A DNA stretch of 39,328 nt. It comes from Zygnema cylindricum (taxonomy: Eukaryota; Streptophyta; Zygnematophyceae; Zygnematales; Zygnemataceae). Location: positions 64,001-103,328 of the forward strand of contig JBBHKE010001128.1 in NCBI GenBank assembly GCA_037447655.1, written 5' to 3'. The notes under the pieces were generated by a model that saw nothing but the letters and a program-made list of their open reading frames with translations, was not told where the DNA came from and did no database searches. This document shows positions 10,502 through 21,214 of the stretch, one piece after another. Within the stretch, counting starts at the first letter, position 1; each line of letters opens with the position of its first letter. A program made the translations under genes and the position numbers.

Positions 10502-10967
10502 AGTGTTGTGTATTGGCAAAAAATTTATCATAATAACACCGATACTGATAGTTATCGGTTATCGAACGGTGAGCCGTCCTGATATATCGCTCCGAGACCA
10601 ACAAATTCCTTATCGCTGATAAGTGGAAAAAATATACTACGCTATATAATAGAACTTTATGATACTGTATTATATTTTTTACTGTATATAGCGTGGCATG
10701 TCACGTGAAACAAACTTTTCCGTAGCCTGTGTAACGTAGTATCCTCAGTTCAGTACGACGGAATAAACCGTTCATCAGTATAGTACGAACCGTACAACTA
10801 TCGCCGATAGTTATCTGTACTGGTGTTATCGCCAAAAAAACCGATATTATCGGTCTTTTATCGGCAATAACACCAGTTTCAATATATTGTGCCAATATAT
10901 CGATTATCAACAAGCTTAAAAAAGGTACATATTGATTATCGGCAAAACCCTGCTGATAAACAACACT
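10502..10967. mobile_element. Second copy of the CTAGTGTTGTG inverted-repeat family, 466 bp
   Basis: Begins AGTGTTGTGTATTGGC and ends GATAAACAACACT. Its left subterminal block (GTTATCGAACGGTGAG, then GAGACCAACAAATTCC) is the reverse complement of the right subterminal block of the element at 8322-9182, so this copy lies in the opposite orientation and lacks the longer core. The CCGATA motif density is again high. No clear target duplication could be set. Confidence 0.65.
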
Positions 10968-12454
10968 AGCGAAAACAATTGGAAACACTATGTTGCTCCC
11001 CAGTATTATAGCCGAAAGTCCCTTTTAGTACTCTTACTGTATAAGGTTTACAGTATATAGCGATTTAAATTGTTTCCGCACCTTAAACATAAGCATTATA
11101 TGGCGACTGTGAGACACTTTTCAGAAATTGCACTTGTTCATTCTAGAGTGGCAAGTATATTGTCAGACTTTGAGGATATTCCTAAAAATGTATTTCTTCA
11201 TTAGTAAAGTATTCAAAATGTGTTCATTGTGTTATTTTCTACAATAGTTTCGCTTAGGATTTCGAAAAGTGGTGGTCTAAGATCATATATGCTTTTCTTT
11301 TTAGTCGAATTATGACTCCACAATAAATTACATTGTAAATAACATACTTTAAAGTCCATAAATTTTCTTGGTGATTTTGAGACCCGTTTCTTTTGCACTT
11401 ATGCTGGTACTGATGTATTTTGTCAATTACCCTTTGCGAACTCAATGTGTGTCTTTTGCGAACCCTATACATTGATGCCATCACACATACTCACTCATTG
11501 TCATTATAAGGGTCGTCATGTTGTTCACATGAGTGATATGGATTCACAAGTTAAAAACCTCTAAGTCTATCTAGATCAGGTCAAAGGCTTTGACTCATGA
11601 ATTGAGACACATAGGGTACAAGTGGGTTGCAAGAAAAAGGTTGTTGTGGCGTTATCACTAAAATTGCTCTTAAACTGAATCTTGGTGATCATAACAAGGT
11701 TGAGGATGCTAAAAACAACATACCCTATACTTAGGTAGAAAAGAGTCAAACGTTGAACATACTGATATATCGAGAATAACTAAGAGCCGCATTTAGGCAT
11801 CAACATCTCTAACTTGAGAGAGGGTAATGATTTCAATGAGGGCACAAGCATCCTAATTCAAACCACTTGTTGTTGTTTACTAATTCAGATAGCATATTCT
11901 AATTTTCAATCTCTTATAATTCGCCTGAAGGTTGCAAAGGGCTTGCTAGGCCAAATTGCCACACACAGGTAAGAAAGAAGATTGCAACATGATCGACACC
12001 TCCTCATTATACGCATCAATGTCGATCTCCCCAAGGGCTCAAAACTTATCATGGGCATGCACGTCCCATACTCAAAAATACGACATGCTTAAGAACGAAC
12101 ATGCACCTGTCATGTCCAATGTCATGACATTTTTGAAAAGATTAACTCAAAGAACCATTGAGGTTTTCATATTTGGGAGGTCATCACGGATTTTGTTGGA
12201 TTGCCTATAATAGAACAAGCGGGTTTTGATTCGGCGAAGTCGAGCTTTTGACTCGGGACAATGATAGGACCGAATTGAAATAAGTATTTTTTGGCTCTCT
12301 GGAATAATTCTAGGTCTGTGTTCGTTAAAATCCGTGAAAGCAGGTGTGTAATATTTTTCGTATAGCTTGAGTTTCCCAAAGGCCTCAAAAAGTTGACATT
12401 TGTTGTTTATTCATTCCTAGTATTTTGATAGCTGTGTATTGTGTTATAGTACTA
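10968..12454. other. No recognisable gene
   Basis: AT-rich sequence with several short ORFs. The 84-residue ORF at 11956-12210 has a mixed, protein-like composition but no motif I recognise and no splice partners I can identify. Confidence 0.5.
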
Positions 12455-12669
12455 CACCGTGCATCCCTATTAGTGTTATTGTTTTTTTTACCGCTTAAAA
12501 CATATTTTTTCCATACACACTTGTCGGATTGTGGATCTAACGGTTGCGATTCAAATTCAAGATTCTCACCTTCCCATTGGTCGTATCCATGTGAAAATCG
12601 TACAAGTGTGTACTGGAAAAGATGTTTTAAGTCGCGAAAAATTGTTAACATTAATAGCGATAGACGGTG
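12455..12669. mobile_element. MITE of the CACCG family, 215 bp
   Basis: Ends CACCGTGCATCCCTATTAG and TAATAGCGATAGACGGTG are inverted and flanked by TA. Inverted similarity continues inward: CTTAAAACATATTTTTTCC and ACACACTTGT on the left mirror ACAAGTGTGT and GATGTTTTAAG on the right, so nearly the whole element can fold back. It is closely related to the copy at 34075-34289. Confidence 0.75.
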
Positions 12670-12998
12670 TACTTTTAGTGTTTATTTGCACTCATCAAGC
12701 TGTTCATTTCCATTTTTCCACTCCTATCATGCTTACTTTTTCGTTTATAGTGCTTAAAAGACGACTTCAAAGACACTTTCTTTCCATTTTTTCATACGTG
12801 AGAGACCGTTGATTTCCGGTTTTACCATACTTAATTAAGTGCATAATATGTTATAATTAAACACAAGAACTATTTTCTTGATCCTTTTTATGAATAATAG
12901 ACTATCCTTTCTATTTTATCTACATATTTTCGATATTGTTGTCACGGCCCGTGTGTACGTGTGTCTCACATTGTGTGCGTCATAACTTCCCATCGCTC

Positions 12999-13140
12999 TC
13001 CACCTTTGCCTGTGTGTGTGTGTGTGTCCCCTACATGTGCTCTGTACGGGCGCACAACACAGAGGCCCTTTCTCGTTGACTAGAGGGAGGGAGGGAGGGA
13101 CGAGGAGGGAGGCCAAAGGCCAAAGGGTGGTGAGACAAGA

Positions 13141-13175
<35 letters not shown>
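12999..13175. repeat. Microsatellites (TG)n and (GA)n with GGGA tract
   Basis: A TG dinucleotide tract near 13011-13028, a GGAGGGAGGG tract near 13086-13110 and an uninterrupted GA tract near 13143-13171 end directly at satellite array 2. ORFs here are low complexity. Confidence 0.9.
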
Positions 13176-13176
<1 letters not shown>

Positions 13177-13185
13177 CAAAGGAGT

Positions 13186-14500
13186 TCTCTGCGATATCGA
13201 TATCGCTTAATTGACTGCAATGTCGACATTGCTAAATTTACTACGATAAAGTCAGTGTGATGTCCACATCTATAAATTCACTGCGACAACGATATCGCTA
13301 AATCAACTGCGATAGCGACATCGCTAAATCTACTGCGATAGCGATATCTATTTATTAATATGGACAAATTTACTGCGATATCGATATGAACAAATTTACT
13401 GCAATATCAATTGGACAAATTTACTGCAATATTAATTTGGACAAATTTACTGAATATCGGTATCGATAAACATACTGCAATATCGTTATCGACAAACTTT
13501 CTGCGATATCAATATCACTAATTTACTGCGATGTCGATATTGGTAAAGTTACTGCGATATCGACATGCTAAACTTACTGCGATAAAGATATCGTTAAATT
13601 TACTGTGATATCGATATCGCCAAATTTACTGCAAAAGCAATATCACTAAACATACCGCAATATCAATATCGATAAATTTATTGTGATATCGATATCGATA
13701 AATTTACTGCAATATCAAGATCGATATATTTGCTGCAATATCGATAACGGTAAATTTACTGAGACATCGATATCGATCAATTTACTGCGATATCAATATC
13801 GATGAAATTACTGCAATATCAATATCAATAAGTGTACTGAAATATAGACACCTATAAATCTCCTGCGAAATCGAGATCGATAAATTTACTGCAATATCGA
13901 TTTTACTGCGATATCTATATCAATAAATCTACTGCGATATCGATATCGATAAATTTACTGCGATATCGATATCGCTAAATTTACTGCGATATCGATATCG
14001 CTAAATTTACTGCGATATTGATATCGCTAAATTTACCGATATCAATATCGATAAATGTACTGCAATATCAATATCGATAAATTTACTGCCATATCAATTT
14101 CGATAAAGTTACTGCAATTTCAATTCCGCTAAATTTACTGCGATATCAATATTGATAAATTTACTGCGAAATCACTATTGATAAATTTACTGGAATATCA
14201 ATATCGATAAATTTACAGGTATCAATTTTGATAAATTTACTACGATAATATCGATAAGTTTACTACAATATCAATATCGATATACTTACTCAATTTCGAT
14301 TGTGGATAAATTTACTGCAAGTTCGTCGTGGATGAATTTATTGTGATTTTGTTGTGAATAAATTTACTGGGATTTCAAATCCAAAAATTTACCGCAATCC
14401 CTTTTTCGATAAATTTAGTACAATTTCGTTGTTGATAAATTCACTACAATTTTGTTGTCGATAAATTTGCTCTGTTGATAAAACTATTACGATTTCTTTG
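13186..14500 (+). repeat. 26-bp satellite array 2
   Basis: About 50 units with the plus-strand consensus TTTACTGCGATATCGATATC followed by GCTAAA or GATAAA, 26 bp in the best units (for example around 13977-14030). Each unit contains overlapping palindromes GATATC and ATCGAT. Units are most regular at 13900-14200 and decay toward the right end. Orientation is opposite to array 1. Confidence 0.92.
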
Positions 14501-14970
14501 TTGACAAATGCACCGCCCTTCCAATGATGATAAATAACGGTTATAGGGTAAATAAATTTTGTGTGGTAAATATAGTGAAGTATAACTACAGATAAATTAA
14601 GTTTGGTCCAACTGTTGGTAAAGTCAATAAGGTGTAACTGTTGATAAGTTCAGTGCACTTTTGGGTTTGCTGCTCATAAATTTACGGCGCAATTAAAATG
14701 ATAAAATTAGTGTGGTTTTTATTTAGTAAGGTTTTTCCATTAGAGTCACTAATAGAAGAGAGTACACTCTAGTGCTCGATGGGGGTGAGGATAGAATCTG
14801 CGTGTACCCATGTAGGGAAGAGAGTGGAGGGGGGAGGAGGAGGGGGGAGAGGAAGGGAAAGAGGTGTCATGCCGCATGTCGTCGGACATTTTAGTTGTTT
14901 ATATTTAGGCGTTAAGACGGGCAGCCGCTACACTAATTTGTATTTGGGTGTTTTTTGGGTTTCGCATGAC
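14500..14970. other. Array edge and unassigned sequence
   Basis: Degenerate satellite-like text to about 14660, then a G/A-rich tract near 14825-14865. Nothing coding is supported. Confidence 0.5.
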
Positions 14971-14974
14971 TGTA

Positions 14975-15300
14975 CGACGTGTACCGTACAACCTACATTC
15001 TCCGTAATTTCCGGGATGACGATTTGGACTGTACCCGCGGTCCTACCGTACTATATATATTTTCCGCGATTTCGGCTGACGGTGGATTTGATTATTTCGC
15101 TTCGACCGTACGACTTACGCCGACCGGAATTCTCGCGGCCACGACTTACCGTACCATAGATATCTTACGCGATTTCCGTCGACGGTGGATTCGATTATTT
15201 TACGTCCACCGTACGACTTACATTACCCGGAATTTCAGCGACTACAAATTGGACCGTACCTTCGGTCCTACCGTACCTACTTTCATTTCCTGAAATCCCG
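14975..15300. repeat. Tandem duplication, about 100-bp units
   Basis: Two clear copies and one partial copy of a unit: CGACGGTGGATTCGATTATTT near 15180 repeats CTGACGGTGGATTTGATTATTT near 15077, and ACCGTACGACTTAC recurs about 100 bp apart. The ORFs across 14779-15293 arise from the repeat and are not taken as genes. Confidence 0.7.
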
Positions 15301-17189
15301 GCCGACGACAATTTTTAATCGTTTCGCGTAAAGTAGCATCCCGGCCGTCGACGTTGATTATGTAATTTTCGTAACTTCGCATCTGGACCGTCGACGCAAA
15401 TGACAGACAAATCCGCTGTCAGTTCTGACGAAGCTACGCTATTGGACTATTTTAATTCGTCAACTGTTGTTTTTAGAAAGCTTTAGTCCTCTTTATGCCT
15501 CGGTTGTGAGAGAGAGCTGTTCAGGACTTAAGCTATTTTTTGGTTGAGTTCGGTTCAGTACTTACCAAAATTAGTGTGACAGTGAAGTTGGGAGTTCACG
15601 GTTCATTCACACTTGGGACACGTGTCGTCACTTGGGAGAATGCGTGAGTATGTTCTCCGTGGACGTACGGAAATTTGGCAGGACCACTGGACTTCGTAAA
15701 GTCAATTCTACGGTGCCAAATCCTCTAATCGAACCGCTGACAGCCGCCGCCAACAAATAGTGACGAGGCGTGACTAGATCATTATCACTTTACGTTGTCT
15801 GAACTTCGGTGTAAATATTTGTGATAGAATGTTAGATGTACGGCTGGAATGCCTCCGTACAGCTTAGTGTAGTTTCGGTGTATAAAAGTAGGACTTAGTG
15901 AATTTGATTTTTAGGAACAAATGATATGAAAACTGTACACTCAGTTTTATGTAATTTCATTTCTTCATATCTCACAGATTTGTGAGTGGAATTGATTGAA
16001 TCTTGTGTGTGTGTTCCTTAATATGTTATCTACATTGTGGCAAATTTTCAGGACGTTTAGAGCGTTTTTCTGAAAGTTATAGTCTGTCAAAGTTTCTGTT
16101 CAGCCATCGGTATTTGTGGAAGCTTCCTCTCTTGATTTGTTCTACGATGACTACTGCTGCATCTTCTTCATCTTCAGTGCCAGCAGTTGTGTCAGAACAA
16201 CATCAACCATTTGGAGGTTCACGCGTTCACATGTAGATAGGAAGGGTTTTAATCCGTAGGTTATATATTCTGTAACGTAGGGCATAGGATTCCGGCTTTC
16301 TATTGGCTGAATCCAAACTAGACGCAAATATTTACATAGCACGCTGTACTCTGATTGGCTTGTTTTTGCTAGGCGTAGTTTTGGTTACTTAGTGCATTTC
16401 GCATCATTTCCTGCACACAATTTTCAAGTGCAGGAATTATTCATTTGATTTATTTTCAGTATTGAGGATTCTCTGCAGCCATCTTTTTATTTGTAAAATT
16501 GTCCGGACAGCTTAGAGGCGATTTTCTGCCTTTGCGTGAAGCGTCTAGTTTTCTATTGCATTATCAATATCTTGTAAAGCCTTACAAATTAATCTATACG
16601 GCTTCGGCCAAGACCTTCACGGTTTCCCTTAACTTTTCTCATCCTTTTGAGTGGATTTCGACCGCGATCTCACAACACAAACTTCTTTTCCCGACTGTGG
16701 CTGAACTTTAATTAGTGTGGAAGTTGCATGTTGGGATTATTGTTGTGTTGTTTTTATTTATTGTGATTGTGTATTTATTTCTATTTGGCTTTTGCGCATC
16801 TTTTGAGTTTGGTTATCTCAAACCTCATAAGTGTCGGGCATATTGTCATTTTCGGTTTTTATTTATCTTTCTCGGTTGTTTATGCTTTGATTTATTCTAT
16901 TTTAGTATAAATTCAGATTATCCTTGATAAGATAACTCCTGCAAGGAATATAAATAGACCGTGGGGCCTAGTGGTCATCCATCGACTTAGTAGATAAACC
17001 GACCTAACCATTACCAGCTAAGTCGTTGACCTTTCTTTTTCTTCCACCTTGCCTTTTGTTGTATTTACCCATTTTTACTTTTATGATTTATTTCATTTCC
17101 GATATCTCGCTATCATTTGAGTTTAAGTTGAGTACAATTGATGATATTGCATGCACCTTCATGTTATTTGACACATGCACGACAACCAC
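15300..17189. other. Unassigned sequence with a TATA-like box and a short serine-rich ORF
   Basis: TATAAAAG at about 15882 is followed, about 265 bp downstream, by an ATG at 16147 opening a short serine/alanine-rich frame (MTTAASSSSSVPAVVSEQ) that ends at 16236. This could be a decayed retroelement leader and gag start or a first exon. Neither is demonstrable. Further right are AT-rich sequence and hydrophobic ORFs with no recognised family. Confidence 0.3.
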
Positions 17190-17425
17190 GATCAAATCCT
17201 GGGTCCGTCAACATTTTTGATAAGTTTACCAAAACGGACTCCCTTCAACTTATAAGGGAAGCATAGGCAGCCATGGCTCTAGCTTCCTCTCCAACCTCTA
17301 GTGATTACAGCAAGTATAGGGGCTAGAGAGAGAAGTTAGAAACAGGCTGCCTCTGCTTTTTCTTGCTCCTACTTAAATCAATTAAGTAACCTAGAAAATA
17401 CCTAAGTAAACCTTTCATTTCAATC
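17190..17425 (-). repeat. Truncated 3' LTR of element A
   Basis: Matches the first ~235 bp of the LTRs starting at 22789 and 31916 (TTACTTAGGTATTTTCTAGG, and the TTTTTGATAAGTTTACC block on the plus strand). The terminal TGTTG has decayed to a GATTG-like sequence. Similarity stops near 17190, inside the tRNA-like module described for this LTR family, so about 765 bp of the LTR is missing. Confidence 0.8.
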
Positions 17426-17567
17426 CTCCCTTTATTTTCTAGTCACTTTTAAATTTAAGTCCACATTTTTCTCTTCACAAAATTAATGTAGGAGAGGGCA
17501 CAGGCTTTGTCATCATGTCTGCCACCATCTCACTGTCTGGTCTATATTCTAGACTTATTATTATGTT

Positions 17568-18116
17568 CTACACCTTTTCCCTAACAAAGCTAAGTTTGAT
17601 ATCCATGTGCTTTGCTTTAAAGTGATGTTTAGGATTAGCAGCAATTGCAATTCTTGCTTGATTATCACAGAATATTTTTTGAATTCCAGTCTTAAGATTC
17701 CCCAATTCACCAAGCAAAGATTTGACCCACATCAATTCCTTCACAGCAGAACAAGATGCCATATACTCAACCTCCATGGTGGACTGAGCAATGAACTTTT
17801 GCTGCTTTCTTCTCCAACAACAAACACCATTCCCCACATACAACACATATCCAGATGTACATCTTCGCATTGGAGCATCCCTATAGCTAGCATCACTCCA
17901 AGTGGTGATGTCAGTATTTTCCCCACCCAAATACAGCCATAGATCCTTAGTTCCTATGAGATATTTGAGAACCCTCTTAGCTGCTTCCCAATCCCTTTTG
18001 GAAGAAGCATTCAGACTCCTACTTAGCACTCCTACAGCTGTTGCCAAATCCGGTCTGGTACAATTTATAAAATAAATCAGACTGCTCACTACATGTCTGT
18101 ATAGGATAGTCTGCAT
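17568..18116 (-). pseudogene. Element A RNase H domain
   Basis: RNase H end of the polyprotein: YRHVVSSLIYFINCTRPDLATAVGVLSR, AAKRVLKYLIGTKD, then TWSDASYRD with the first catalytic aspartate, STMEVEYMA with the glutamate, FCDNQARIAIAANP with the next aspartate, and KHMDIKLSFVREKV. The frame ends about 70 bp before the expected C-terminus, and the MVADMMTKP tail is readable in another frame. A short gap with frame changes separates it from RT (18117-18355). Confidence 0.9.
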
Positions 18117-18355
18117 AAACTTCCTCTCATTTTGGACCTAGTTCATCATCTAGAATTAGGATGTGTCCTTTCTCAATCCCCTCACCTCTCTTATTTAGAT
18201 CCATGGGAGTTGTACAACTGTTGGTTTTGTCCATCTGAAATTTTTCCAACATGTTTCCAATTGCCTCTTTCTGAGTTTGTCTAATTTTTCTCTTTTCTCA
18301 ATCTCTCTCTACTTGTATTCCCAGAATATATATTGCTTCCCCCATGTCCTTCATC

Positions 18356-18922
18356 TCAAATCTTCCATTCAGATCTGTTTTTAGTTTTGTTGATTTTCCC
18401 CATTGACTTACTCATAACAAGCAAATCATCAACGTAAATTGCAATAAAGATGACACCTTTCTCATCTTCAAAAACATAAATTGAATGATCTAAACTGATT
18501 CGAATGTATCCCAGACTAGTAAGTAACTCATCAAGTTTTATGTTCCAATGTCTGGGCGCTTGTTTCAAACCATATAGAGATTTGATCAGCCGGCATACCT
18601 TACTTTCTTCTCCTTGTTCCACGAATCCTTCAAGCAGTCGCATGAATATTTCCTCCTCTAGTTCTCCGTGCAAGAAAGCAGTTTTGTTGTCCATCTGGTG
18701 TACTTCCATGTCTTCTACTGCTGCCAGACTGAGAAGTATCCGGACCGAAGGAAATCTGACGACCGGAGCAAAGGTTTCTCCGTAGTCTATTCCCTCTTTC
18801 TGAGTGAAACCTTTGGCCATTAACCGGGCCTTACACCGATCAATAGTATTGTCAGGATTCAATTTTAATTTGAAAACCCACTTAGATCCAATTGGTTTGC
18901 GATCAGCTGGACAGTCTACCAA
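18356..18922 (-). pseudogene. Element A reverse transcriptase
   Basis: Well preserved RVT_2 domain, 188 residues open: SKWVFKLKLNPDNTIDRCKARLMAKGFTQKEGIDYGETFAPVVR, the HQMDNKTAFLHGELEEEIFM block (first catalytic D read in MDNKTAF), KSLYGLKQAPRHW, and the polymerase motif YVDDLL near the end. The frame breaks just after KINKTKNRSEWKI, before the LGEAKYFLG-like block. Sequence 18923-19400 upstream encodes the linker in other frames. Confidence 0.92.
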
Positions 18923-19512
18923 CTCCTATGTATTTGCTGCCATGATTGAAGCCATCTCTTCATTGATGGCCGTCTTCCACCTGTTTCTCTCCGGGCAGTT
19001 CATTGCCTCTCTATATGTTTGAGGTTCATCCGGGTGAGAAAATTTAGTTACCTTGTTGTTAACTTATTTCTCTTGAAGCCTTTTGCTGCTTTTTCTTCCT
19101 CCCTCAAAACCTGCGGTTGGAATAGATGGTTCACGTGGATTCTTTTGAATCGCCACGGCTTCTCCCCTGTCCCTCGGATCCACATCTGTTTCCACCACGT
19201 CTTCCGCTTCAGGTATAGGTGTCACCGGTGTTTCCAAGTCCAACGCTTTCTCGGTCTGTTTAGAGCCTACAAGGATATCATCTTCTTGGAGACCTAGATG
19301 GCTAGGAAGGTGAAAGTCATCAAAAATGTTTGACTCAAATCTGATTCTGACCGACTTTGAGGATTTGAAGGGATCTACCGACTTTCCTTCACCCATAGCT
19401 ACCAAGTGCTTTACTAGAATTATATCTTCTCTTTTAGATCATACACTCTATACCCTTTTACTTCCTCATCATATCACAATAAGTATTCAGGTTTCCCTTT
19501 AAGATCTAGTTT

Positions 19513-20000
19513 CTAGTTAGATCTATCTGTATCTAAACTGAAGACTTTATTACCGAAAACCTTTAAGTGAGATAGATTTGGTTTTCGGCCGGTCCATCTC
19601 TGATATGGAGTTTGGTCTTTCACCGCCGAAGTTAGTATTCTATATCTTAAATATTTTGCACAATTCATAGCTTTGGCCCAAAATCTTTTTCCTATCTTTT
19701 TATCTGACACCATACTTCGGGCACTATCATTCAGTGTCCTATTCAATCTCTCAGCAACACCATTCTGTTTCGGGTTTTCCGGAACATATTTTGATGTTGC
19801 ACACCATCCTCTCTTAAGAACTCCTCAAACTGATTGGAGGTATATTCCCCTCTATTGTCACTTCTTACTCTCTTTATTGAGGTCTCGTGCAGCTTCTCGG
19901 CCCATGCTTTATATTGATTGAAATACTCCGGAGTTTCTGATTTGTTTTTCAGAAAGTATACCCGTGAGTACCAAGACCAATCATCGGTAATGGTTAGCAT
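19513..20000 (-). pseudogene. Element A integrase core and C-terminal part
   Basis: Two overlapping frames together cover integrase: TITDDWSWYSRVYFLKNKSETPEYF with RSDNRGEYTSNQFEEF (second catalytic D, GG changed to RG), a frameshift near 19750-19800 in the region of the third motif, then RTLNDSARSMVSDK and TPYQRWTGRKPNLSHLKVFG. The first catalytic aspartate (VHTDIWGPA) is in the upstream frame ending at 20004. Confidence 0.88.
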
Positions 20001-20003
20001 AAA

Positions 20004-20624
20004 TCATTTTCCTCCGGGTGATGGCACTCTTGCCGGTCCCCAAATATCCGTGTGTACCAAATCAAGAACTTTTTCTCCTTTATAAGTTGCTTCCTTTGGA
20101 AGTGGTAATGTGTTTGCTTTACCTTGAGCACACCCACTGCAAACACTTAAATTCTCATTTTCCCCAAAATGTATCCCTTCAACTACACCCATTTTTTTCA
20201 TTCCTTTTAGCTTTTCTAGATTCACATGCCCAAGTCTCTTATACCAGAAGATAATATCATTGACACGAGCAAAGTAAAGTTTGAGTTTTTCATTACTTAA
20301 AGCAAGCCTGAACATTCCTTGGCTACCTTTCTCAGCAGTGAAATACACATCTTCCTCAAAGCTAGCTGAAAAAACTCCTTTTTTGGTGCTAGTTTCAAAA
20401 CCTTTATCATCTAATACAAATGTAGAGATAAGGTTTTTTTTTAACTCCGAAATAAACAATACATCAGAGAATGTAACTATTAACGTTTTTCCCTCCACTA
20501 TGACTTTCAGATCTACCGATCCTACATAAGTAGTGGTAACTACCCTCCCATCCCCATATTCAATCTCTACTGTGGGGATCTTTCTCAACTTAGTGAACAG
20601 ATACTTATCCTTGCACATGTGCAT
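20004..20624 (-). pseudogene. Element A protease and GAG-pre-integrase region
   Basis: Protease flap region (MHMCKDKYLFTKL, EIEYGDGRVVTT) and pre-integrase (WYKRLGHVNLEKL ... CSGCAQGK), ending in VHTDIWGPARVPSPGGK. In the protease active site the codon after the aspartate is TGA, so DSGA reads D-stop-GA. Element B keeps DSGA at the same place. In the zinc motif the first histidine of the usual WHxRLGH is Y. Confidence 0.88.
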
Positions 20625-20633
20625 AGAAGCACC

Positions 20634-20906
20634 TCAATCCACAATCCTACCTTCTTTACCTTTCACTCCACCGAAAACGCATTTCTGCTTCCGTGGAATT
20701 TCAACTACTGTCTTTGCCTCCAACTCCTCATCCAAAAGAAGTTCGTCGTCCGCCTCATCGGATTCCTCCTCGAGTACCTGTGTGACAAGTGCCTTTTTCT
20801 TCCCTTGTGGCTGACCCCCGGTCTTCCCCTGCTTTATCCGAAGCTCGGTCAATTTGGTACATTCGGCCATTAAATGCCCGGGTTTCTTGCAAAAATGACA
20901 AAGCAC
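20634..20906 (-). pseudogene. Element A gag C-terminus with CCHC knuckle
   Basis: CHFCKKPGHLMAEC fits CX2CX4HX4C and binds nucleic acid in the family. It is followed by a basic stretch and an acidic segment (EEESDEADDELLLDEELEAK), then GRIVD just before the protease active site. Upstream gag (20907-21270) is spread over several frames. Confidence 0.88.
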
Positions 20907-21214
20907 ATTAGATCCCCTTGATTCGGACTCATCGGATTGATTTTTCTGATCTTCCCCTCCATGACTTTTAAGGGGTTTCCGTTAATCTTTGTCTCTCCAA
21001 CTTGCTCCGGCCGCCAAGGCTTGTCGACTCTTAACTCCCCTCCGGATTTCGATTGTATTCTCTCGGACGAGGATCATACCAACTACCGAATTCCATATCC
21101 ACCTAGAGTCCGACAGATCCTATACCCGGTTCACAACCTTCTCATACTCATCGGGTAGTTTCATGAGTAAGCAGTGAACCTTTGCCTTCTCGGTTTCTAC
21201 TTTTCCGGCACACT

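Noticed and set aside
11956-12210. 84-residue ORF as a host gene
   Set aside because: Composition is protein-like but no domain, start context or splice partner supports it.
12916-13179. 87-residue minus-strand ORF
   Set aside because: Spans GA and TG microsatellites; the leading Ser/Leu run is the repeat.
16715-16927. Hydrophobic 70-residue ORF resembling a membrane protein
   Set aside because: Built from T-rich sequence with no family motif, splice signals or conserved neighbour.
16962-17030. Possible tRNA gene near GGGGCCTAGTGGTCATC
   Set aside because: No box B at the proper distance and no cloverleaf could be drawn; at most a SINE relic.
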